From positions 1 to 36,286 of the forward strand of contig JANQLT010000036.1 in assembly GCA_028280455.1 (NCBI GenBank): a stretch of 36,286 nucleotides of DNA. The letters are read 5' to 3'. The DNA is from Kiloniellales bacterium. GTDB taxonomy: Bacteria > Pseudomonadota > Alphaproteobacteria > Kiloniellales > JAKSDN01. The notes under the pieces are model-generated. The model was given only the letters and a program-made list of their open reading frames with translations. It had not been told where the DNA came from and did no database searches. This document shows, in pieces, positions 7,025-13,271 of this stretch. Made by a program: the position numbers and the translations under genes. Numbering within the stretch: position 1 is the first letter of the stretch; the number at the start of each line of letters is the position of its first letter.

Positions 7025-7543
7025 CTAGTCGCCGGCCATGTCGGCCTTGATGTGGAAGGGCTCGCGCCTGCGGTAGCGCTGCACGTCCTCGACCAGGTTT
7101 TGCAGAACCCGGTAGATGATCAGCACGAAGGCCACCGGTGTCGCCATGTAGAACCACCACTGCATGACGTCGTCGGTGCCCTGCACGATGGCGAAGTTGT
7201 CGTAGGAGAGCTGGACCTGCTCGGCGGCGAAGTAGATCACGACGATCGAGAAGCCGATCCAGATCAGGTGGTCGAGCATGACCGCCAGGAACTGCCCGGT
7301 GTAGGGCAGGCGCGCCCGGACCTCCTCGAAGCGCAGGTGGCTGCGCTGCTTGGCCGTGTAGGCGCAGCCGATCCAAGTGACCCAGAGGAAGAGATAGATC
7401 GGGATCGTCGAGCTCCAGGGCGCCTGCTGCCCGAACGCGAAGCGGCGGATCACCTCGACGAAGATGATCCCGGTCATCGCCAGGTAGCAGATCAGGATGA
7501 CGGTCTTTTCCGTGTTCTCGTCTAGCCACTTGAGGGCGTTCAT
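7025..7543 (-). CDS. dctQ: TRAP transporter small permease subunit (DctQ family)
   Basis: This 172-residue protein has the four membrane helices typical of DctQ: about 13-33, 47-64, 86-107 and 130-150. The conserved region EVIRRFAFGQQAPWS leads into the second helix, and a charged pair QRSHLRFEEV follows it. DctQ forms the membrane complex with DctM and is needed for transport. The ATG at 7543 follows GGGGGA with good spacing. Its gene is separated from dctP by 180 bases that contain a stem-loop, a common way to make more binding protein than permease. Confidence 0.9.
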   Translation of the reverse strand: MNALKWLDENTEKTVILICYLAMTGIIFVEVIRRFAFGQQAPWSSTIPIYLFLWVTWIGCAYTAKQRSHLRFEEVRARLPYTGQFLAVMLDHLIWIGFSIVVIYFAAEQVQLSYDNFAIVQGTDDVMQWWFYMATPVAFVLIIYRVLQNLVEDVQRYRRREPFHIKADMAGD

Positions 7544-7676
7544 GGTGTGTCCCCCGACTGCCGAACAGAAATGGAGTAATCGACTAGCGCGTCATGGACG
7601 GGCCGTCACAGTGCAAAGCGCTGAAAGAGTGGCCCGTGGCATCTCGGGCAAGCTCGGAACCGCGGCTCGGAGAAGC

Positions 7677-7706
7677 GACCGGGGGCGCCTTCCGGCACCC
7701 CCGGTC
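7677..7706 (-). other. Intercistronic stem-loop between dctP and dctQ
   Basis: GACCGGGGG (7677-7685) and CCCCCGGTC (7698-7706) form a perfect nine-base stem with a 12-base loop, 18 bases past the dctP stop on the minus strand. There is no U-tract. Such loops often protect the upstream binding-protein mRNA from 3' decay or cause partial termination, which would lower permease expression. Confidence 0.55.
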
Positions 7707-7723
7707 CAGGTCGAGCGAGGAGC

Positions 7724-8953
7724 CTAGCCCTTCCACCAGCGGCGGGGCTCGACGTTCTCCGCCAGCGTGTCCTTCGGGATCTCCCGAGCGATGTCGCTGA
7801 TGAACTTGTAGGTGTCGAGGCCGCCGGACCAGCCGTTCAGGCGCTCGCGCCACTTCTCCCACTCCTTGGGATGGAACTCGGGCGAGCACATCTCCTCGGC
7901 CTCGCGCTTGGCCGCTTCGGAGAGCATGGAGACGCGGGTGCCGTGCTCGACGAAGATCGTGCCCGGTAGCTGCGGCTCGGAGAATCCGACGGTGTTGACC
8001 AGCGCCGCCTCGTTGGCCGCCTGGACATGCACCTGCGTCAGGTAGGCCGACTCCATCACCGCGTCCTGCAGCTCGCTGCCCAGCTTGTCGAAGACCTTGG
8101 CGCTCATCGCCGTGTGCTCGGTGCCGCAGAAGAACTCGAGGTTGATGACCTGCGAGACCACCGGCGACATGTTGGCGTAGGCCACGGCCGAGGCCCAGGT
8201 CTCGGCGCCGTCGATCAGGCCCTGTTTGAGGCCGTCGAGGGTCTCCGCCCAGGCGATCGGGGTCGGGTTGAGGTTCATCAGCTCCATGGCAATCCGGCCG
8301 AGCTGGGTGCCGGTCACCCGGTTCTTGGTGCCGGCCAGCTCGGTGACCGAGGTCACCAGGGGCTTGTCCTTCCAGGCGAGGCCCAACTGGATGCCGCGCA
8401 GCTCGGCGTGGCTGAACAGGAACTGCAGGCCGTGGCGCTTCAGGAAGGGATCGCGCAGAACCTGCTGGCTGCCCGGATGATAGAGGAAGTAGTACTGCGA
8501 CGCCCGGCTCGGGAACATGTAGGCGTAGTCGAGCACGTTGAGGTAGGGCGCGCCGCCGGCCGAGTTCTGAGTCGAGGCGGCATAGAGATCGACGATGCCC
8601 TGCTGCGTCTTCTTGACGCAGTCGAGCTGGCCGCAGATCTGGTTGTTGCCGATGAACTCGATGCGGATGGCGCCGTCGGTGCGCTCCTCGAGATCGTTGA
8701 CGAACTGCAGGCAGCCCGCGCGCTCGATCAGCAGATTGCGCTCGTTGAAGCCGGCCGCGCCGAACTTCAGCGTGAACTTCGGCTCCATCTTGTAGCGCTT
8801 CTCGTAGGTCGACTGGGCCGCTTCGGCCAGCCTGGGAAGCGTGATCGCGCCCGACAAGGCGCCGGCGCCCAGCAGCGTCGACGAGATCCCGTAGCGCTTC
8901 ACGAGTTGCAGAAGATCGCGCCGAGACACGGCCCGAAGCTTGTCGTTGAGCAT
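7724..8953 (-). CDS. dctP: TRAP transporter substrate-binding protein (DctP family), Tat-exported
   Basis: The 409-residue protein is the periplasmic receptor that delivers substrate to DctQM. The N-terminus contains SRRDLLQLVKRYG followed by a hydrophobic stretch ending LAEAA, a twin-arginine signal; export in folded form is therefore expected. The mature part begins with KFTLKFGAAGFNERN and continues with GAIRIEFIGNNQICGQ, GIVDLYAAST and GLKQGLIDGAETWASAVAYANM, a layout typical of DctP folds. The C-terminus KFISDIAREIPKDTLAENVE is less familiar. The ATG at 8953 has a GGGAGGG site; an upstream TTG at 8968 does not. The cognate ligand cannot be read from motifs, but the neighbouring GMC oxidoreductase suggests an alcohol or choline-like compound. 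Confidence 0.88.
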   Translation of the reverse strand: MLNDKLRAVSRRDLLQLVKRYGISSTLLGAGALSGAITLPRLAEAAQSTYEKRYKMEPKFTLKFGAAGFNERNLLIERAGCLQFVNDLEERTDGAIRIEFIGNNQICGQLDCVKKTQQGIVDLYAASTQNSAGGAPYLNVLDYAYMFPSRASQYYFLYHPGSQQVLRDPFLKRHGLQFLFSHAELRGIQLGLAWKDKPLVTSVTELAGTKNRVTGTQLGRIAMELMNLNPTPIAWAETLDGLKQGLIDGAETWASAVAYANMSPVVSQVINLEFFCGTEHTAMSAKVFDKLGSELQDAVMESAYLTQVHVQAANEAALVNTVGFSEPQLPGTIFVEHGTRVSMLSEAAKREAEEMCSPEFHPKEWEKWRERLNGWSGGLDTYKFISDIAREIPKDTLAENVEPRRWWKG

Positions 8954-8992
8954 GAGGCACCCTCCCAAGGTCCAAGAATGAAAAATTTTTTC

Positions 8993-9029
8993 TCACTCTT
9001 GCACAATGCGAGTCGCCGTGCAAGAGTGA
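8993..9029. promoter_or_regulatory. 12-base inverted repeat in the dctP/GMC divergent promoter region
   Basis: TCACTCTTGCAC (8993-9004) and GTGCAAGAGTGA (9018-9029) are perfect inverted copies with a 13-base spacer. They lie in the 189-base region between the divergent dctP and GMC genes, next to an A+T-rich stretch (GAAAAATTTTTTCTC) that probably holds the dctP promoter. The best reading is an operator, most likely for the IclR protein of this cluster. Confidence 0.6.
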
Positions 9030-9142
9030 ATCCTGCCGGTTCCGGACAGGGTCGAAGACCTCACGGTCGACGACGACATCCGGGGTCGTGCTTGGGGGTT
9101 TCGACCGGTTTTCTTGGGACGGCTTACGGGGAAGGCCCGATC

Positions 9143-10768
9143 ATGGCCTCGCGGTCCACAGACGGGGGCGGTTACGACTTCATCGTTGTCGGCGCAGGCT
9201 CGGCGGGCTGCGTGCTGGCCAACCGGCTTTCCGCCAACCCCGCGAACGCCGTGCTGCTGCTCGAGGCCGGCGGCCGCGACTGGAGCCCCTGGATCCACGT
9301 GCCGGTCGGCTACTTCAAGACCCTGCACAACCCGAACACCGACTGGTGCTACAAGACCGAGCCGGACCCGGGCCTGAACGGCCGCAGCATCGACTGGCCG
9401 CGCGGCAAGACCCTCGGCGGCTCGAGCTCGATCAACGGCCTGCTCTACATTCGCGGCCAGCACGAGGACTACGATCACTGGCGCCAGCTCGGCAACGTCG
9501 GCTGGTCGGCCGAGGATGTCCTGCCCTACTTCAAGCGCGCCGAGGACCAGGAGCGCGGCGCCGACGACTATCATGGCGTCGGCGGGCCGCTCTCCGTCTC
9601 GAACATGCGCGTCCACCGGGACGTCTGTAACGCCTTCGTCGATGCCGCCGAGGAGATCGGCATCCCGCGCAACGACGACTTCAATGGCGCCAGCCAGGAG
9701 GGCGCGGGCTACTTCCAGCTCACCTCGCGCCATGGCCGCCGCTGCTCGACGGCGGTGGCCTATCTCAACCCCGTGCGCGGCCGCGCGAACCTGACCATCG
9801 CGACCCATGCCCATGTCGAGCGGCTGCTGTTCGACGAAGCGGACGGCAGGGCGGTCGCGGGCATCGCCTTCAAGCAGGCCGGCCGGCCGGCGGAAGCGCG
9901 CTTGCGGCCGGGCGGCGAGGTGGTGCTGAGCGCCGGCGCCATCGGCTCGCCGCAGATCCTGCAGACATCCGGCATCGGGCCGGGCGATCTCCTGCAGAGC
10001 CTGGAGATCCCGGTCCGCCACGCACTGCCCGGCGTCGGCGAGAACCTGCAGGACCACCTGCAGATCCGCATGATCTACGAGGTCAACGTCCCGACCCTGA
10101 ACGACGAGATCAACAACTTCTTCCGGCGCATGCTGATCGGCCTGCAGTACCTGCTGTTCCGCCGCGGGGCCATGGCGATGGGCGCCAGCCAGGTCTGCAT
10201 CTTCGCGCGGACCCGGCCGGAGATGGCGACGCCGGACATCCAGTTCCATTTCCAGCCGCTCAGTGCCGACAAGCCGGGCATCGAGATGCACCCCTTCTCG
10301 GGCATCACCTCGTCGGTTTGCCAGCTGCGCCCCGAGAGCCGCGGCTCGATCCGCATCAAGTCGCCGGACCCGGCCATCTACCCGGCGATCCGGCCGAACT
10401 ACCTCTCGACCCGCGTCGACCAGGAGACGGCGGTCGCCGGCATGCGCATGTCGCGGGCCCTGGCGGACTCCAGATCGATGTCGCCTTTCGTGGTCGCCGA
10501 GCGGACGCCGGGGCCGGAGGCCGGCAGCGACGAGCAGCTTCTCGAGGCCGCGCGACGGATCTCGCAGACGATCTATCACCCGACGAGCACCTGCAAGATG
10601 GGCAGCGACCCGGGCGCCGTGGTCGACCACCAGCTTCGGGTGCACGGCATCAAGGCGCTGCGCGTCGCCGATGCCTCGATCATGCCGACCATCGTCTCGG
10701 GCAACACCAATGCGCCGACGATCATGATCGGCGAGAAGGCCTCGGACATGATCCTCGAGGGCCGCTAG
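9143..10768 (+). CDS. GMC-family FAD-dependent oxidoreductase (choline/alcohol dehydrogenase-like)
   Basis: GMC enzymes oxidise alcohols to aldehydes with FAD. The 541 residues open with the dinucleotide motif [18 protein letters not shown] and LLLEAGG. Further signatures are [19 protein letters not shown] (GMC signature 1), [18 protein letters not shown] (signature 2), [11 protein letters not shown] and the C-terminal [10 protein letters not shown] with catalytic His479. Asn523 in SGNTNAPT lies 44 residues later, the same spacing as His466 and Asn510 of choline oxidase. That His-Asn pair is typical of choline-dehydrogenase-like members. The ATG at 9143 has GGGGAAGG upstream; the long open frame before it is antisense to dctP. 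It is divergent from the TRAP genes and shares their presumed operator, so it probably oxidises the imported compound. No signal peptide is visible. Confidence 0.9.
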   Translation: MASRSTDGGGYDFIVVGAGSAGCVLANRLSANPANAVLLLEAGGRDWSPWIHVPVGYFKTLHNPNTDWCYKTEPDPGLNGRSIDWPRGKTLGGSSSINGLLYIRGQHEDYDHWRQLGNVGWSAEDVLPYFKRAEDQERGADDYHGVGGPLSVSNMRVHRDVCNAFVDAAEEIGIPRNDDFNGASQEGAGYFQLTSRHGRRCSTAVAYLNPVRGRANLTIATHAHVERLLFDEADGRAVAGIAFKQAGRPAEARLRPGGEVVLSAGAIGSPQILQTSGIGPGDLLQSLEIPVRHALPGVGENLQDHLQIRMIYEVNVPTLNDEINNFFRRMLIGLQYLLFRRGAMAMGASQVCIFARTRPEMATPDIQFHFQPLSADKPGIEMHPFSGITSSVCQLRPESRGSIRIKSPDPAIYPAIRPNYLSTRVDQETAVAGMRMSRALADSRSMSPFVVAERTPGPEAGSDEQLLEAARRISQTIYHPTSTCKMGSDPGAVVDHQLRVHGIKALRVADASIMPTIVSGNTNAPTIMIGEKASDMILEGR

Positions 10769-10830
10769 CGCTCAGCCTCCCTCCGGGGGTTTGCCTGCCT
10801 AGCGAAGCGCTCAAAGAAATCTGCGTCGCC

Positions 10831-10848
10831 CTGTGACCCGGGTCACAG
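10831..10848. promoter_or_regulatory. CRP/FNR-type palindrome CTGTGACCCGGGTCACAG
   Basis: The exact 18-base palindrome contains TGTGA-N6-TCACA, the consensus half-sites of CRP-family activators. It is centred about 72 bases before the start of the small gene at 10912 and after the end of the GMC gene. A cAMP-responsive or other CRP-family regulator could act here; no regulator gene is adjacent. Confidence 0.6.
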
Positions 10849-10875
10849 CGCGCGCGGTCGAAGGGCGCTACATCT

Positions 10876-10899
10876 CAATCATCGACGACGCGATGATTG
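10876..10899 (+). promoter_or_regulatory. Leader hairpin just before the ribosome site of the small gene
   Basis: CAATCATCG (10876-10884) and CGATGATTG (10891-10899) form a perfect nine-base stem with loop ACGACG. The ribosome site GAGAGA begins immediately after it. If transcribed, the hairpin would crowd the initiation region and could control translation or be a protein-binding operator. Confidence 0.45.
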
Positions 10900-10911
10900 G
10901 AGAGAGATCTC

Positions 10912-11136
10912 ATGTTTGGCCGGCCCTCGCTGTTCGCAGGTGACTTGCTCTATGTCGCGTCGATCGCTGCGAAGGTCGAGGGCGGGCGTTCGGGTGATCG
11001 CCAGCGGTACGCCGGCCTTGTCATGGAGATGACCGGTAAAGGCTCGGTCATCGACGCCTCTTCACCGGAGACTCGGCAGGAGGCGAGAGCGGTCGAAGAC
11101 TCCGACAGGAGGTCCGACGGGCTTCGCCGCAGTTAA
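10912..11136 (+). CDS. Small hypothetical protein with its own regulatory region and terminator
   Basis: I do not recognise this 74-residue protein. It starts MFGRPSLFAGDLLYVASIAAKVEGG and ends in a charged tail rich in Glu, Asp, Arg and Ser, without membrane segments or cysteines. The ATG at 10912 is chosen over an upstream in-frame ATG at 10897 because GAGAGA is correctly placed before it. The case for a real gene comes mainly from context: a CRP-type palindrome about 70 bases upstream, a hairpin in the leader, and an intrinsic terminator 112 bases downstream. It could also be the 5' part of a transcript whose function is in the RNA. The gap 11137-11248 contains an inverted pair GGTGGCGA/TCGCCACC and two copies of GGTTCACCC, but no gene. 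Confidence 0.5.
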   Translation: MFGRPSLFAGDLLYVASIAAKVEGGRSGDRQRYAGLVMEMTGKGSVIDASSPETRQEARAVEDSDRRSDGLRRS

Positions 11137-11248
11137 CGGTGGCGAGCGTCGGGCGAAACGAGGCCCCCCTGGTTCACCCACGGTCGCCACCGCGTTATCG
11201 GTTCACCCCACGTTTTCGAGTTGACTTGGCATTCCTTCCTTCAAACTC

Positions 11249-11277
11249 GCGGCGCCTCCGGGCGCCGCTTCTTTTTT
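11249..11277 (+). terminator. Rho-independent terminator of the small gene
   Basis: GCGGCGCC and GGCGCCGC form an eight-base stem around TCCG, followed by TTCTTTTTT. This is a textbook intrinsic terminator on the plus strand. The facing thioesterase gene ends 23 bases beyond it. Confidence 0.85.
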
Positions 11278-11299
11278 GCTCGAAGCTGCCCGCGTCGTC

Positions 11300-11707
11300 T
11301 CAGCCGCCGCTCTTGCCGCGATAGCGGAACACGCCTTCGCCCTGGCCGACCAGCCGGCCGTCCTGGTCGCGGACCTCGCCGCTGCAGAAGTAGATCTTTT
11401 GGCCGCCGCCGGTCTTGCGGCCGATGGCGGTCAAGGTCTGGCCGATGGCGGCGGTGCCGACGAAATGCGTGTTGAGCGACAGGGTGAAGGCGCGGCGGAC
11501 GACCTCGGGGTCGGGGCTGTAGGTGCCGGCGTAGCCGAGCGCGGTGTCGAGCAGGGCGGAAACCACGCCGCCGTGCAGCACGCCGCTGCGGTTCATGTGC
11601 CGTTCCTCGACCGCCAGGGTGACCTCGGCGTAGTCCTCGCGCCAGCTCGCCAGGCCGTAGCCGAGCAGGTCGGCGAAGCCGCCTTGCGGCCGCAGGGGAT
11701 CGGTCAT
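11300..11707 (-). CDS. PaaI-like hotdog-fold thioesterase
   Basis: This 135-residue protein is a single hotdog domain that hydrolyses acyl- or aryl-CoA thioesters. The signature is HMNRSGVLHGGVVSALLDTALGYA (from about 37), with His45-Gly46-Gly47 and the catalytic acid Asp54, as in PaaI and 4-hydroxybenzoyl-CoA thioesterase type II. The later block GQTLTAIGRKTGGGQKIYFCSGEVRDQDGRLVGQGEGVFRY matches the family's beta strands. The ATG at 11707 overlaps the stop of the upstream remnant by ATGA, so the two were once translated together. The substrate is unknown, since the neighbours give no pathway. Confidence 0.85.
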   Translation of the reverse strand: MTDPLRPQGGFADLLGYGLASWREDYAEVTLAVEERHMNRSGVLHGGVVSALLDTALGYAGTYSPDPEVVRRAFTLSLNTHFVGTAAIGQTLTAIGRKTGGGQKIYFCSGEVRDQDGRLVGQGEGVFRYRGKSGG

Positions 11708-11952
11708 GGTGCGCTCCGCTCCATCGAGATCAGCATGGCGCCTGTCGCCTCGTCGGCCGGGAACATCATCTCGATCTTCAGCTCCGCCAGGGCGATGTCT
11801 TCCGCCGAGCCGAACTGCGCCAAGGTGGAAAAGAAGGAGAAGACCGCCCCGCCTGCCTTGTAGCGCGCCGGGGTCACCGGGGGAAGCGGCGACTCCCGGG
11901 CGCCGGCCGACTCGCCGAGCGCGTCCTTGAGCTTCGCTGCGGTCTCGTCGAT
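11704..11952 (-). pseudogene. 5'-truncated remnant of the gene upstream of the thioesterase
   Basis: An open frame of 82 codons on the minus strand ends with TGA overlapping the thioesterase ATG. It reads as real protein (KAGGAVFSFFSTLAQFGS, AEDIALAELKIEMMFPADEA, ending ISMERSAP). I do not recognise the family. Upstream in frame it meets TAA at 11956-11958, and the only plausible starts (GTG near 11877, TTG near 11826) lie well inside the conserved-looking part. The break coincides with GGTTATCCCTGTCCATCCGG, a decayed piece of the ATCCGTGT repeat family. So the 5' part seems to have been lost or displaced by a repeat-associated rearrangement. A short functional version starting at the GTG cannot be excluded. 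Confidence 0.5.
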
Positions 11953-12054
11953 TGGTTATCCCTGTCCATCCGGGGCAAAGCCAAAGGTCGAACGGCTTCC
12001 CGCCCTGCCCGCAGCCGTTGTCGCCGCGGTGTTGAGGGCGGGGTAGGGCTTTTC

Positions 12055-12096
12055 TTGACTCCGAGGCTGTTCCCGATGTAAGAACAAAACATGAAC
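12055..12096 (+). promoter_or_regulatory. LexA-controlled promoter of the mutasome operon
   Basis: GAAC at 12082-12085 and GAAC at 12093-12096 are separated by AAAACAT. This is an exact GAAC-N7-GAAC, the LexA box of Alphaproteobacteria. TTGACT (12055-12060) is a good -35 element, and the -10 around 12078-12084 would overlap the first half-site, so LexA would block polymerase. The imuA start is 20 bases downstream. DNA damage should therefore induce imuA and imuB, and dnaE2 if read-through persists. Confidence 0.85.
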
Positions 12097-12116
12097 AAAA
12101 GACACCGTAGGCTGCC

Positions 12117-13271
12117 ATGACTATCCCCGCCGGCAGGCCGGGCCTCGCGGCCCTGCGCGCCCGGGTGCGGGCACTGGAGGCCGGTTCGGCCGGGGCCGAG
12201 GGGCGCCGGGCGGTGCTGCCGCTGGGCGCGCCGGCGCTCGACGCCCATCTGCCGGGCGGCGGCCTGCCGCTGGCCGGGCTGCACGAGATCGAGGGCGAGC
12301 GGGCGGAGTGGGACGACGGCGCCGCGCTCGGCTTCGCGCTGGCCCTGCTGTCCAAGGTCCTGGCGGCGCGGCCGGGGCCGCTGCTCTGGGTCTCGCCCAG
12401 GCTCGACCTCTACGCCCCGGGCCTGGCCGGCGCCGGCCTCGATGCCGGGCGGCTGATCCTGGCCCGCGCGCCCGACGAGGCGGGCCGGCTTTGGGCCCTG
12501 GAGGAGGGCCTGCGTGCCGGCGCCTTCGCCGCCCTGCTCGGCGAGATCGGCGGGCTCGACCGCACCGCCGGGCGGCGCCTGCAGCTCGCCGCCGAGACCG
12601 CCGGCCTGCCCTGCTTCGTGCTGCAGCGCCAGCTCGTCGGCCTGCGCCGCGCCGCCGCGCCGAGCGCCGCCCTGACCCGCTGGCGCATCGCGCCGCAGCC
12701 CTCCGCGCCGCTTTCCTTTCTTCCGGCTGTAGGACAACTGGCTTCAGAGTCCACGGCACTTGCCCTCCCCCCTTGCGGGGGAGGGGTAGGGAGGGGGGCG
12801 GCCGGGCCGCTGGCCGGGCCATCCGCAAAGCGAGTCTCCGATCGGCGGACGCCGATCGCCCCCCGCCTCGATCCTCCTCAAGGGGGAAGGAGGGTTTTTG
12901 TCACCGGAATGGAAGGTCCCGCGACCGCTCACGGCAGCACGACCGAGGCGGCCGTCTCGATGACGACTGCGCTTGCTCCCCACCCGGCCGGGGTTCTTCG
13001 GGTGCTTGGGCCCCCACCTGCGGCGCCCGAGGCCCCGGCCGGGATCCCCCCATCCTCGGGCAGGCGGCATGACGCGGGCCTGGCGCGCCTGCCGGGGCGG
13101 CCGCGCTGGCGGGTCGAGCTGTTGCGCTGCCGCGGCGCGGCGCCGGGCGATTTTCTTGTGGAGTGGAACGATGCGTCGGGTGATTTCGGTTTGGTTGCCC
13201 CGCTTCGCGACGGATCGCTGGCGGGCGCAGTGCCGCCGGACGTCGCGGCAGCGCGGCGCCTGGCGGGCTGA
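12117..13271 (+). CDS. imuA: ImuA, SOS mutasome accessory protein, with an in-frame repeat insertion
   Basis: ImuA is a RecA-like accessory factor that works with ImuB and DnaE2 in error-prone lesion bypass. Residues 1-200 match the family: LPLGAPALDAHLPGGGLPLAGLHEI, then GPLLWVSPRLDLYAPGL and LRAGAFAALLGEIGGLDRTAGRRLQLAAE. The conserved C-terminal strand region returns at about 327-365 (GRPRWRVELLRCRGAAPGDFLVEW, LVAPLRDG). Between them, roughly residues 203-320, lies low-complexity sequence rich in Pro, Gly, Ala and Arg. It is encoded by an intergenic-type palindromic repeat that keeps the frame open. This makes the protein 384 residues long instead of the usual 230-270. The ATG at 12117 follows the LexA box directly. 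Whether the enlarged protein works is uncertain; the intact ends suggest it may tolerate the insert. Confidence 0.82.
   Translation: MTIPAGRPGLAALRARVRALEAGSAGAEGRRAVLPLGAPALDAHLPGGGLPLAGLHEIEGERAEWDDGAALGFALALLSKVLAARPGPLLWVSPRLDLYAPGLAGAGLDAGRLILARAPDEAGRLWALEEGLRAGAFAALLGEIGGLDRTAGRRLQLAAETAGLPCFVLQRQLVGLRRAAAPSAALTRWRIAPQPSAPLSFLPAVGQLASESTALALPPCGGGVGRGAAGPLAGPSAKRVSDRRTPIAPRLDPPQGGRRVFVTGMEGPATAHGSTTEAAVSMTTALAPHPAGVLRVLGPPPAAPEAPAGIPPSSGRRHDAGLARLPGRPRWRVELLRCRGAAPGDFLVEWNDASGDFGLVAPLRDGSLAGAVPPDVAAARRLAG
12760..12900. repeat. Palindromic intergenic-type repeat inserted in frame in imuA
   Basis: CCCTCCCCC and GGGGGAGGG (12763-12771 and 12777-12785) form a hairpin with loop CTTGC, followed by TAGGGAGGGGGG. 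CGATCGGC and GCCGATCG form a second hairpin near 12839-12858. A partly inverted end follows, CCTCCTCAAGGGGGAAGGAGG. Elements of this look (CCCTCCCCCTTGCGGGGGAGGG) are common between genes in alphaproteobacterial genomes. The foreign-looking coding stretch extends somewhat further on both sides, to about 12723-13067. Confidence 0.65.

Noticed and set aside
5433..7529. A 698-codon open frame on the minus strand across the dctM/dctQ region
   Set aside because: It is a frame shadow of dctM and dctQ: Arg/His-rich, low-complexity sequence with no family motif, whereas the in-frame transporter genes have clear membrane signatures and ribosome sites.
8027..9142. A 372-codon extension of the GMC gene upstream of 9143
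   Set aside because: The extension is antisense to dctP and contains no GMC sequence. The family N-terminal FAD motif starts just after ATG 9143, which has a ribosome site.
11139..11324. A 61-codon open frame after the small gene
   Set aside because: It runs through the intrinsic terminator at 11249-11277 and into the end of the thioesterase gene, with no ribosome site and basic, low-complexity sequence.
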